Of a stretch of DNA of 44,058 bases, positions 38,537 to 44,058 are shown piece by piece (position 1 is the first letter of the stretch; every line of letters begins with the position of its first letter). The notes under the pieces were generated by a model that was not told where the DNA came from, searched no databases, and saw nothing but the letters and a program-made list of their open reading frames with translations. A program made the translations under genes and the position numbers. The DNA comes from a virus, in IMG/VR virus record IMGVR_UViG_3300034064_001058, positions 1-44,058 of that record; one strand, written 5' to 3'.

Positions 38537-38610
38537 TGGCTGAGGGACTAGGGCTCGAACCTAGATTAACGATGTCAAAGACCGTTGTCCTACCATTAGA
38601 CGATCCCTCA
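38537..38610 (-). tRNA. tRNA-Gln (TTG)
   Basis: 74 nt with encoded CCA; acceptor TGAGGGA pairs with TCCCTCA. The anticodon stem ACGGT/ATCGT closes on CTTTGAC, anticodon TTG. Confidence 0.92.
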
Positions 38611-38613
38611 ATG

Positions 38614-38684
38614 AGCGGGATAGCGGAATTGAACCGCTTTAGCCAGCTTGGAAGGCTGGAGCACAACCAATATGCCAATCCCGC
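38614..38684 (-). tRNA. tRNA-Gly (TCC)
   Basis: 71 nt without encoded CCA; acceptor GCGGGAT pairs with ATCCCGC. Anticodon stem CCAGC/GCTGG, anticodon TCC. Confidence 0.92.
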
Positions 38685-38774
38685 TTGATCTTTACTATCA
38701 CTCTGTTTCGTAGTTCAAGGAATAGAACACCTCTCTGACTAAGGGAAGGTTGTGGGTTCTATTTTTGCCCTAGT
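38685..38774 (+). other. Degenerate tRNA-like segment in the tRNA cluster
   Basis: This 90-nt gap, the size of a tRNA, lies between tRNA-Gly and tRNA-Leu. On the plus strand it has a D-arm (GTTC ... GAAC), an anticodon-like arm and GGGTTC in T-loop position, but the acceptor strands do not pair. It may be a decayed tRNA in opposite orientation. Confidence 0.4.
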
Positions 38775-38859
38775 TGGTGGGGTATGTCAGACTCGAACTG
38801 ACACGGAATTATCCATCGAGGCTTAAACTCGGTGCGGCTACCAATTACGCCAATACCCC
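38775..38859 (-). tRNA. tRNA-Leu (TAA)
   Basis: 85 nt with a long variable arm and encoded CCA; acceptor GGGGTAT pairs with ATACCCC. Anticodon TAA in loop TTTAAGC. Confidence 0.92.
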
Positions 38860-38864
38860 GTAAC

Positions 38865-39284
38865 CTATTTAGAATATTGATTATTTCCTTTTTTATTGTT
38901 TGATGGTTTACCTTTATTTGCTGTTCCGAGGGTATTACCGATCATCCTTCTACTATTCATTTTGCATGCTTCATCATATCCATACTTATCGATCATTCTA
39001 TCCCACGGACTTTTCCAAGTACCGTCATTTTTAGAGTCGAATATGTTTTCACTACGAGTACCCCAATATAGATGACGTGGGTTTGAGCATTTGTCATTGT
39101 GACAAGCATGACATAAATCGATGACTGGCTTAACACTCACTGGGATATTGGTATTGAGATACTCTGCCAATACGCCTTTATGCACAGTGCTATTACCTCC
39201 TCGTTCCACACATGACTCCGATAAGTCAAGATGCGCCTGTCTAACTGTTTTTTCTTCCTTGATCCATTCTTCTACTAACTTCAT
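38865..39284 (-). CDS. HNH endonuclease (139 aa)
   Basis: The HNH core is VIDLCHACHNDKCSNPRHLY (about 54-73) with cysteines for structural zinc. The tail has NUMOD3-like NKGKPSNNKKGNNQYS. It lies 5 nt from tRNA-Leu, a usual place for phage homing endonucleases. A DNA-cleaving role is likely; its site is unknown. Confidence 0.88.
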   Translation of the reverse strand: MKLVEEWIKEEKTVRQAHLDLSESCVERGGNSTVHKGVLAEYLNTNIPVSVKPVIDLCHACHNDKCSNPRHLYWGTRSENIFDSKNDGTWKSPWDRMIDKYGYDEACKMNSRRMIGNTLGTANKGKPSNNKKGNNQYSK

Positions 39285-39352
39285 AATCTTATTTAATAAG
39301 GTCTTCCTTTGCTAGGTACGATATTTATCAGTCTGTTAAAGAGCTTTGGAAT

Positions 39353-39370
39353 AACGCCGTCCTTGGCGTA
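39353..39370 (-). terminator. Possible weak terminator after the omega-like gene
   Basis: ACGCC and GGCGT form a 5-bp stem with a 6-nt loop, followed on the minus strand by TATT only. The short T-run makes this uncertain. Confidence 0.35.
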
Positions 39371-39381
39371 TGAAGTGCGGC

Positions 39382-39666
39382 CTACAGTGTCCAGCCCTCG
39401 TTGAATCTACCAGAGTAGAATTTTCGCTTCTCCTCTGGAGTCAGTCGAGTAATGTAGTCCAGTGGATTGATCTTACCCGCTTGAATTTCGATCAAGGCAT
39501 CGATCGGAGTGACGTATGGATCAACCTCGTTGCGTCTACGCGCAGCTAGAATCTCTCTAGTTCGTCTTGCCGCTACCAAAATCATCTCAGGACGACTACC
39601 ATCGAAGTTTTCCAGGCATTCCAGAATGTCGATACGGTCACTGCGGGATGGAGTTTTAATTTTCAT
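39382..39666 (-). CDS. RNA polymerase omega subunit-like protein (94 aa)
   Basis: The segment RPEMILVAARRTREI followed by TPIDALIEIQAGKI lines up with the RpoZ core (R-x-x-LVLVAARRAR ... VIALREI-x-x-G-x-I). Length 94 aa is close to the 91 of E. coli omega. Omega helps hold beta-prime in the polymerase. A phage version could join or redirect host RNA polymerase. The match is by motif only. Confidence 0.6.
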   Translation of the reverse strand: MKIKTPSRSDRIDILECLENFDGSRPEMILVAARRTREILAARRRNEVDPYVTPIDALIEIQAGKINPLDYITRLTPEEKRKFYSGRFNEGWTL

Positions 39667-39696
39667 CGTTTTACCTATCGCTGTTGATGTTCGTGT

Positions 39697-39725
39697 AGTA
39701 TGCTATGAATGTTGGACACTGTCAA
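39697..39725 (-). promoter_or_regulatory. Sigma70-type promoter (omega-like gene)
   Basis: On the minus strand, TTGACA is followed after 17 nt by CATACT. Confidence 0.78.
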
Positions 39726-39731
39726 GCGTTT

Positions 39732-40001
39732 TTAACCGGTTCTTTGAATTAAATGATACCCAAACTGCGTCTGCACCGGCGATGATACCTGATCAATGGC
39801 TAGAGAAAACGTCGCAACTTCAAATTCCGGTACCATGGCGCCTCTGGTAAATTCGCCAAGATCGCCACCACGTTGTCCACTAGGGCAACGACTGTGCTTC
39901 TTTGCTAGATCACCAAATGTCTGTCCTTGAGCCAGCTCGCCTAGCAGGGCGTTGGCTTGTTCTACAGTTTCGACTAGGATGTGACTTGCCCTTACTTTCA
40001 T
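39732..40001 (-). CDS. Parvulin-type peptidyl-prolyl isomerase (89 aa)
   Basis: A single PpiC-type rotamase domain: ASHILVETVEQANALL, FGDLAKKHSRCPSGQRGGDLG, FTRGAMVPEFE and QFGYHLIQ. Both His of the catalytic set (ASH, GYH) and the Cys are kept. It helps fold proteins with prolyl bonds. No signal peptide is present, so it acts in the cytoplasm. Start overlaps the upstream stop as ATGA. Confidence 0.92.
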   Translation of the reverse strand: MKVRASHILVETVEQANALLGELAQGQTFGDLAKKHSRCPSGQRGGDLGEFTRGAMVPEFEVATFSLAIDQVSSPVQTQFGYHLIQRTG

Positions 40002-40147
40002 GCTGAAACTCCCGAGCGAGCCTTCTTGGCCGCTATTGCTTGACGATAACGATGCTTGGCCTTTTTACTAGAAGTCTTGCCAATCATCTCTTCGAGTTGA
40101 GCTACGTTCAACGGTCCAACTCTAGGTTTGCCGTTTTTGGTTAGCAT
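39998..40147 (-). CDS. Small basic protein (49 aa)
   Basis: Reads MLTKNGKPRVGPLNVAQLEE and then a Lys/Arg/Ala helix. The start motif KPRVGPL is shared by short proteins of T4-like phages. It is coupled to the parvulin gene. Function is unknown. Confidence 0.65.
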   Translation of the reverse strand: MLTKNGKPRVGPLNVAQLEEMIGKTSSKKAKHRYRQAIAAKKARSGVSA

Positions 40148-40201
40148 TGGATTTCTATGTTTTGTATGTTTCAATTAAGTATCCTATTGGTATAGTTGTT
40201 A

Positions 40202-40414
40202 TTAATGGCCTTCTGGTACGAAGAAGAACAATTCCTCATGTGCATAAGCTGTCTTCAACTGATTCAGAACATACGATGAAATATAAAATTGCTCGTATTG
40301 TCCTTTTGGAATGGTACCAGAGGCACTTATTGCTCCCTTTTGACTGTCGAAAATACCAAGCAGCGTATTCTGCCCAGCTGATTGATTTACACCGAAAAGT
40401 GCGAATAGGTCCAT
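40202..40414 (-). CDS. Hypothetical protein (70 aa)
   Basis: The ATG at 40414 has AAGGAG seven bases upstream; the longer frame overlaps tRNA-Asn and is rejected. Function is unknown. Confidence 0.62.
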   Translation of the reverse strand: MDLFALFGVNQSAGQNTLLGIFDSQKGAISASGTIPKGQYEQFYISSYVLNQLKTAYAHEELFFFVPEGH

Positions 40415-40462
40415 TGTTTTCTCCTTTAGTGGTTGTGAACTGTCGTAGTTATTTACTGTTGT

Positions 40463-40491
40463 ATGGTAGCTTAGGGATATTTGTCTGTCAA
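40463..40491 (-). promoter_or_regulatory. Sigma70-type promoter
   Basis: On the minus strand, TTGACA is followed after 17 nt by TACCAT. Confidence 0.72.
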
Positions 40492-40497
40492 GCAAAG

Positions 40498-40521
40498 AAA
40501 ACCCCGATATGACTCGGGGTT
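40498..40521 (-). terminator. Terminator after tRNA-Asn
   Basis: On the minus strand, AACCCCGA pairs with TCGGGGTT (loop GTCATA) and is followed by TTCTTT. Confidence 0.85.
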
Positions 40522-40527
40522 TGGTAT

Positions 40528-40602
40528 TGGCTGGCAAGGAGGGGATCGAACCCCCGACCAGGTGATTAACAGTCACCGGCTCTGCCTCTGAGCTACTTGC
40601 CA
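40528..40602 (-). tRNA. tRNA-Asn (GTT)
   Basis: 75 nt with encoded CCA; acceptor TGGCAAG pairs with CTTGCCA. Anticodon stem GGTGA/TCACC, anticodon GTT. Confidence 0.93.
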
Positions 40603-40617
40603 TTTGAACTGTTATTT

Positions 40618-40625
40618 TATTTATA
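40618..40625 (-). promoter_or_regulatory. TATAAATA upstream of tRNA-Asn
   Basis: Exact T4 late core on the minus strand, 15 nt before the tRNA 5' end. Confidence 0.4.
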
Positions 40626-40666
40626 GATATTTTTGTATACGTCTAAATTTTTCCTTTCTTCATAAT

Positions 40667-40752
40667 TGGTGGGAGATATAGGATTCGAACCTATTCATCC
40701 AGAGGAAACAGATTTACAGTCTGCCCCGGCTCTCCAACTCCGGCGCTCTCCC
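40667..40752 (-). tRNA. tRNA-Tyr (GTA)
   Basis: 86 nt with a long variable arm and encoded CCA. The anticodon stem CAGA/TCTG holds GTA. The last acceptor pair (G-A) is mismatched. Confidence 0.9.
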
Positions 40753-40766
40753 AATATTCGTGAACT

Positions 40767-40943
40767 CTATTCTTCTCGCTGCTGTCTTGCCAATATAGCA
40801 ATATATTGTGCTGCGTTATTCAACGGTTTTGCCGCAGCTTGTAAAGTCTTTAAATCAATTTTCCCACGTTTGTAGTCATTCCTTACATTCGCAAGTTCCG
40901 TTTGGATAAACGCTATTATATCTTCAGCTTCAACCTGTGCCAT
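40767..40943 (-). CDS. Small helical protein (58 aa)
   Basis: The ATG at 40943 (MAQVEAEDIIAFIQTEL) is chosen because GAGAGAAG stands upstream; the longer frame runs into the promoter. Function is unknown. Confidence 0.6.
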   Translation of the reverse strand: MAQVEAEDIIAFIQTELANVRNDYKRGKIDLKTLQAAAKPLNNAAQYIAILARQQREE

Positions 40944-40972
40944 AATCTTCTCTCGTTTTCGACTATGAGTGT

Positions 40973-41000
40973 AGTATATATCACTCCAGGAGAATGTCAA
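40973..41000 (-). promoter_or_regulatory. Sigma70-type promoter
   Basis: On the minus strand, TTGACA is followed after 16 nt by TATACT. Confidence 0.87.
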
Positions 41001-41066
41001 GCATTTTATCAGAATCGCAAAGCCTTGTCCTATATGACTGGGAGGATGTCAAATGATTGTCAACTG

Positions 41067-41456
41067 TTACGGAGCCAAAAATCTGTTGAACAACTCAGGG
41101 TACAAATTAGCTACTTTTTCTAATTCATTCCAGTCACCCTGTTTTAGCTGGTTTGAATCGTAATATTGAAGTCTCCCGCCAATCGCCTTTGCGATTCCCA
41201 AAAATGCGTCCCGAATACTCGGATCATTTGATATCGGCAGTCCTAGATGCTTGATTGCTGTAGCATGCAACAATGCTCCACTAAAGGCGTACAATTTACC
41301 ATCATACATGATAAATCTTACCAAATTAGTATCTTCGCCTAGTTCTTTAATTTCAGAACTAGTTGGATTTACGAAAATTGGATATTTTTTTCTATTTATA
41401 GGAGAATCAACTAAGGAATGGTATTCCTCGTTAATCATCAACTCATGGATTTTCAT
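41067..41456 (-). CDS. Hypothetical protein (129 aa)
   Basis: The ATG at 41456 (MKIHELMINEEY) is favoured; 41465 is also possible. A mixed fold with a Gly-rich middle, no known domain. It lies between tRNA-Tyr and tRNA-Ser. Confidence 0.6.
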   Translation of the reverse strand: MKIHELMINEEYHSLVDSPINRKKYPIFVNPTSSEIKELGEDTNLVRFIMYDGKLYAFSGALLHATAIKHLGLPISNDPSIRDAFLGIAKAIGGRLQYYDSNQLKQGDWNELEKVANLYPELFNRFLAP

Positions 41457-41475
41457 TATTTGCATTCTCAAATAT

Positions 41476-41564
41476 TGGCGGAGGGATAGCAGAATCGAAC
41501 TCTTGGCCGTTAGGCTCCAGCTGCTTTCAAGGCAGCGGTGACATCCCAGGTCACATAACCCTCC
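41476..41564 (-). tRNA. tRNA-Ser (TGA)
   Basis: 89 nt with long variable arm and encoded CCA; anticodon stem GCTGC/GCAGC, anticodon TGA. Confidence 0.92.
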
Positions 41565-41574
41565 TGTTTAACAT

Positions 41575-41650
41575 TGGAGCGGGCAAAGAGATTCGAACTC
41601 TCGACATCGACCTTGGCAAGGTCGCGCTCTACCGACTGAGCTATGCCCGC
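41575..41650 (-). tRNA. tRNA-Gly (GCC)
   Basis: 76 nt with encoded CCA; acceptor GCGGGCA pairs with TGCCCGC. Anticodon GCC. Confidence 0.94.
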
Positions 41651-41655
41651 ATTAT

Positions 41656-41741
41656 TGGCGGAAAGTGTGGGATTCGAACCCACGCGACCTTTCGGTCGAC
41701 GGTTTAGCAAACCGTTCCATTAACCACTCTGGCAACTTTCC
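41656..41741 (-). tRNA. tRNA-Ser (GCT)
   Basis: 86 nt with long variable arm and encoded CCA; acceptor GGAAAGT pairs with ACTTTCC. Anticodon GCT. Confidence 0.94.
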
Positions 41742-41748
41742 AACATCC

Positions 41749-41756
41749 TATTTATC
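41749..41756 (-). promoter_or_regulatory. GATAAATA upstream of tRNA-Ser (GCT)
   Basis: The late-type 8-mer is read on the minus strand 7 nt before the tRNA 5' end, overlapping the stop codon of the gene before it. Confidence 0.35.
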
Positions 41757-41943
41757 GGACCAAGATGTCCAGTATAGATTTTTGTAAGTCTATCACCTCG
41801 TCTCTTGGAACATAAAAGTCCGTACGAGGATCCCAGTAATCTCCTTCTGTCGCATCATAATATAACACTCTTCCGTTTGGATATTCAAATGGTCCTTCAA
41901 GTCCAAGCCGAGGTCCATACTTCCCATCTCGTGAGCGTGTCAT
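41752..41943 (-). CDS. Hypothetical protein (63 aa)
   Basis: The ATG at 41943 (MTRSRDGKYGPRLGLEGPFE) has AGGAG upstream. Function is unknown. It closes a short operon of small membrane proteins. Confidence 0.6.
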   Translation of the reverse strand: MTRSRDGKYGPRLGLEGPFEYPNGRVLYYDATEGDYWDPRTDFYVPRDEVIDLQKSILDILVR

Positions 41944-41960
41944 ATTTATCTCCTGTGCTA

Positions 41961-42116
41961 TTAACCAAAAATATTCAATACTACTACAAATACAATACCG
42001 ACGATGAGAAAAATCTTTAGTGATGTAATGACGCAATCTGCGTCTATATTGCTTGGATCAAAATCCGCAATAATCCTATCTTTATCTTCCGGATCATCGT
42101 CTGGTGCTTTGAACAT
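41961..42116 (-). CDS. Small single-pass membrane protein (51 aa)
   Basis: An acidic N-terminus (MFKAPDDDPEDKDRIIADFD) precedes a C-terminal hydrophobic helix (about 32-49). AGAGG precedes the ATG. Function is unknown. Confidence 0.6.
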   Translation of the reverse strand: MFKAPDDDPEDKDRIIADFDPSNIDADCVITSLKIFLIVGIVFVVVLNIFG

Positions 42117-42126
42117 GGCAATACCT

Positions 42127-42336
42127 CTATATGATCAACAGTGCTATCAGAATCACGCTGATAACTGCACTTACGATTTTAACGTGCTTAGGATTTATGG
42201 TTTCCCTGTCGGTTACTACCGTGGTGCTTCTAGGCAATTTCACTCTATTGTCCGACTTTGGTTCAGTCGTAGATGGAGTATATATCACCTCAATTGAGGG
42301 CTTTACTCGGGTTTTATTTGTTTTCTTCAGAGCCAT
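42127..42336 (-). CDS. Small single-pass membrane protein, basic (69 aa)
   Basis: The ATG at 42336 (MALKKTNKTRVKPS) is favoured. A basic region precedes a C-terminal hydrophobic helix. It overlaps the upstream gene end by 23 nt in another frame. Function is unknown. Confidence 0.55.
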   Translation of the reverse strand: MALKKTNKTRVKPSIEVIYTPSTTEPKSDNRVKLPRSTTVVTDRETINPKHVKIVSAVISVILIALLII

Positions 42337-42511
42337 TTGCTGGGCACTCCTTGGACCATATTGCTTCTCTGGTGTCGGAATCAATTGCTACAATACATTG
42401 TTGCAGTCCCTGCTCGATGGCCCTATAAGTATTGTAATAGTTGGTGCCAGTGAGGCCGATTACCGTGAAGAATGAAAGCACTACTAGCACTAACATGAAG
42501 TTAATTTTCAT
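42314..42511 (-). CDS. Small exported or membrane protein (65 aa)
   Basis: Residues 1-20 are an uncleaved signal anchor (MKINFMLVLVVLSFFTVIGL), and the rest carries two Cys that could form a disulfide outside the cell membrane. AGGAAA precedes the ATG. Function is unknown. Confidence 0.6.
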   Translation of the reverse strand: MKINFMLVLVVLSFFTVIGLTGTNYYNTYRAIEQGLQQCIVAIDSDTREAIWSKECPANGSEENK

Positions 42512-42531
42512 TTGTTGATGTTTCCTGAAAT

Positions 42532-42566
42532 TGGTGGGCCCTCTCGGATTCGAACCGAGGACCATA
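42532..42566 (-). tRNA. Isolated 3' half of a tRNA
   Basis: On the minus strand this gives a T-arm (CTCGG/CCGAG, loop TTCGAAT), AGGGCCC and ACCA with no 5' half next to it. Its acceptor strand pairs with the 5' fragment at 43261-43297. Confidence 0.8.
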
Positions 42567-42569
42567 TAT

Positions 42570-42667
42570 AAATTGTTTTGGTGGGTCTTCTCCGATTCGA
42601 ACGGAGACTCTCAACCGTTATGAGCGGCGTGTTTTTACCCTTAAACTAAAGACCCCTAAAACAATTT
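42570..42667. repeat. 10-bp inverted repeat around tRNA-Met
   Basis: AAATTGTTTT at 42570-42579 and AAAACAATTT at 42658-42667 bracket the tRNA and would extend its acceptor helix in a precursor. Confidence 0.8.
42579..42655 (-). tRNA. tRNA-Met or tRNA-Ile2 (CAT)
   Basis: 77 nt with encoded CCA; acceptor GGGTCTT pairs with AAGACCC. Anticodon CAT in loop CTCATAA. The endonuclease stop codon TAG falls inside its first ten bases. Elongator Met or modified-C Ile cannot be told apart here. Confidence 0.88.
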
Positions 42668-43248
42668 TTTCTTATCTGCAATATTTCGTTTTCTTTAATT
42701 ATACGCAATTTCTTTGGAAATTGCAACCATTTTGCGCGATCTCTATCAGTCTCATATCCCTTCACCTCAATATACAAGTCCATTCCAGGAATGTAAAAGT
42801 CTGGATAATACGTTCGAATACCATTCCATTCATATTTAAATCCTTCTGTTGGCCTCTGTGGATTTAATCCATTTTCTTTTGCCCACAGGTAAAAGTCAAC
42901 TTCCCATTGGCCTTGTAACTTAATATTATCAATTATAATTTGCCTTGTTCTTCCTCTATTTCCTGAATTATATGCTTCCGGATATTCTACTACGGCACGT
43001 CTCATGGCAGCTCGATGATTATTTCTTCTTTCCTCGGTCCATATCTGTGCTGCGCTTGTAACACTAATTTTTTCTCTAGTTTCCTCGGACATTACTGCCC
43101 CATATGTGTATTGATTTGCGCCTTTTTTGCCAAGCATACCGTAGCTAGGTTTAACTATTATTCTGTCAGGATTACTCTTACACCTAATTTCGTGTTGCGT
43201 ATTTGCGTTTCTACTTTTAGTTTGTTTATCGCAATATTTACAATTCAT
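42646..43248 (-). CDS. Homing endonuclease with zinc finger and PD-(D/E)xK/Vsr-like nuclease domain (200 aa)
   Basis: The N-terminus has a C-x2-C ... H-x4-C finger (CKYC, HEIRC). NUMOD3-like segments follow (GKKGANQY, SEETREKIS). The C-terminal domain has WEVDFYLWAKENGL, then YYPDFYIPGMDLYIEVKGYE, a PD-(D/E)xK core. It begins next to a tRNA 5' fragment and ends inside tRNA-Met, so it is a tRNA-associated mobile gene. Confidence 0.88.
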   Translation of the reverse strand: MNCKYCDKQTKSRNANTQHEIRCKSNPDRIIVKPSYGMLGKKGANQYTYGAVMSEETREKISVTSAAQIWTEERRNNHRAAMRRAVVEYPEAYNSGNRGRTRQIIIDNIKLQGQWEVDFYLWAKENGLNPQRPTEGFKYEWNGIRTYYPDFYIPGMDLYIEVKGYETDRDRAKWLQFPKKLRIIKENEILQIRKNCFRGL

Positions 43249-43260
43249 ATGTTATAGCTC

Positions 43261-43297
43261 ATCAAATTCCCTGCTCTAACCAGCTGAGCTAAAGGCC
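43261..43297 (-). tRNA. Isolated 5' half of a tRNA
   Basis: On the minus strand it reads as acceptor strand GGGCCTT, a complete D-arm (GCTC ... GAGC) and the first side of an anticodon stem, then breaks off at the endonuclease leader. Confidence 0.82.
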
Positions 43298-43304
43298 CGT
43301 GTTG

Positions 43305-43312
43305 TTATTTAT
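43305..43312 (-). promoter_or_regulatory. GATAAATA upstream of the split tRNA
   Basis: The same late-type 8-mer is read on the minus strand 7 nt before the tRNA 5' fragment. Confidence 0.35.
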
Positions 43313-43315
43313 CGT

Positions 43316-43576
43316 CTAGCGAACTTCACCTTGAAAAGTGACTTCGCATCCATTGTCTTTACCGCCACACATTCCATAGGCTATCTGTATTGCCTGTCCA
43401 GGATTTTGTGCCTGAACTACTGTGCTATACCTATCGTCGGTGGTGCCCGTGTGAAATCTGGGCTGAATATACAAGCTATACGATTTGAGGTTGTTGTTTG
43501 GTGCTGTAAGATCTCCTGCATGTGCTACGTTGTGTAAGGCTATTGCGATCAAAAATATATTACCTAGCTTTTTCAT
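43316..43576 (-). CDS. Small secreted protein (86 aa)
   Basis: A cleavable signal peptide (residues 1-20, cut after AHA) is followed by a 66-residue domain with two Cys (C69 and C76) that could form a disulfide in the periplasm. Function is unknown. Confidence 0.7.
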   Translation of the reverse strand: MKKLGNIFLIAIALHNVAHAGDLTAPNNNLKSYSLYIQPRFHTGTTDDRYSTVVQAQNPGQAIQIAYGMCGGKDNGCEVTFQGEVR

Positions 43577-43607
43577 GTGTTACGCTCTTCGTTTACTGTA
43601 TGTTTGT

Positions 43608-43636
43608 AGTATATCCAATCACTCAATGCTTGTCAA
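43608..43636 (-). promoter_or_regulatory. Sigma70-type promoter (secreted protein)
   Basis: On the minus strand, TTGACA is followed after 17 nt by TATACT. Confidence 0.88.
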
Positions 43637-44058
43637 GCGTTTTTCTTCTTTTTGTAGAAGAAACTTCAGTCGGTCGGCGCAACTCGTGGCTGCCCATGCG
43701 TCTGGCTTTACAACCGGAGTCAGGTTGCATGTGCCTCTGATGTATCCAATTGCTTGATGAATAACACAGGATGAACCAAACTTTAGGTCGGGGTTAATGT
43801 CGAGATGAACCTCAACTTCCCTGTCCTCTAGTACCTCAGCAAGATCTTGAAAAACGGTTGCAACCTTTATGACCTCGTTCATCAGGCGCATGGCCGGCTT
43901 GTTCTTCTTCTGGTCATAGTCGCGCTCTCGTGTGACTTCGCCAAATACCTTGCCGCCGGAATTGCCACCGATGTGAATCACCACTGCTACAGTGTAGTCC
44001 GCGTACCATACTCCATTCATTTTAACACGCTCGGAGTCAGCACCTAAGTAGATTTTCG
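43619..44058 (-). CDS. YkuK-family RNase H-like protein (DUF458), N-terminus outside window
   Basis: The frame stays open to the right edge; reading past the first ATG gives YLGADSERVKMNGVWYADYTV, which holds the first acidic residue of the RNase H-like site (GADSE). TRERDYDQKKNKPAMRLMNE, VHLDINPD and GTCNLTPVVKPDAWAATSCAD follow, the layout of DUF458/YkuK proteins. Enzyme activity is not proved for the family. It continues beyond 44058. Confidence 0.85.
   Translation of the reverse strand, partial: KIYLGADSERVKMNGVWYADYTVAVVIHIGGNSGGKVFGEVTRERDYDQKKNKPAMRLMNEVIKVATVFQDLAEVLEDREVEVHLDINPDLKFGSSCVIHQAIGYIRGTCNLTPVVKPDAWAATSCADRLKFLLQKEEKRLTSIE

Noticed and set aside
40415-40603. Upstream extension of the 70-aa gene
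   Set aside because: It overlaps tRNA-Asn and its terminator; a good ribosome site supports the start at 40414.
41510-41710. 66-codon minus-strand open frame
   Set aside because: It lies across three tRNA genes and is a by-product of their sequence.
43261-43297. Whole tRNA at this place
   Set aside because: Only the acceptor 5' strand, D-arm and part of the anticodon stem are present before the endonuclease leader begins.

Overview
This window is a piece of a large tailed phage genome (T4-like in gene style) that infects a methane-oxidising gammaproteobacterium. The phage assignment rests on a tail-fibre end, a holin-like pair, a GH19 endolysin with an outer-membrane lipoprotein, ThyX, a tRNA cluster, RNA-repair enzymes, four homing endonucleases and dozens of small ATGA-coupled reading frames. 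The host inference rests on pmoC, the C subunit of particulate methane monooxygenase. Large freshwater phages carrying pmoC are already known.

The centre of interest is 10.3-13.0 kb. pmoC has its own sigma70-type promoter and is broken by two small group I introns of 249 and 252 nt. Splicing joins exons of 613, 53 and 111 nt into a 258-residue protein that keeps all six metal-ligand positions of PmoC. The 53-nt middle exon carries one of those ligands, so an active Cu-D site depends on splicing. The exon-guide pairings and the P5, P7 and P9 stems covary between the two introns. Downstream lie a terminator, a GIY-YIG endonuclease, and a broken second pmoC end that is contiguous across the intron-2 site. 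A 64-bp direct repeat flanks that remnant and the small gene beside it.

Layout. 0-0.5 kb: tail-fibre end (+). 0.5-5.2 kb: thyX and conserved phage genes, with a VWA/metallopeptidase protein (-). 4.6-7.0 kb: tandem small genes sharing a C-terminal FLLRW-type motif (-). 7.1-7.8 kb: holin-like pair (+). 8.1-10.2 kb: DUF4116-repeat protein (-). 10.4-13.0 kb: pmoC region. 13.1-13.9 kb: endolysin and lipoprotein (+). 14-34 kb: early-type genes on the minus strand, including a MoxR ATPase, a SpoT-like alarmone hydrolase, an SPFH lipoprotein, two RNA ligases, a P-loop kinase, a phosphoesterase and a YwqK-type repeat protein. 34-38.5 kb: an operon with a cysteine-less QueF homologue, S-adenosylhomocysteine hydrolase, and a full-length FtsH protease. 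36-43.3 kb: nine complete tRNAs plus fragments, interleaved with an omega-like RNA polymerase subunit, a parvulin, homing endonucleases and small membrane proteins. 43.3-44.1 kb: a secreted protein and the end of a YkuK/RNase H-like gene.

Regulation is readable in the sequence. Twenty-three minus-strand promoters of the form TTGAC(A/T/G)-16/17-TATAAT-like stand in front of minus-strand genes; pmoC has the only clear plus-strand one. The plus-strand lysis genes lack this and instead carry GATAAATA, which resembles the T4 late promoter TATAAATA. The working model is host-polymerase early transcription of the accessory genes and of pmoC, with later transcription of lysis and structural genes.
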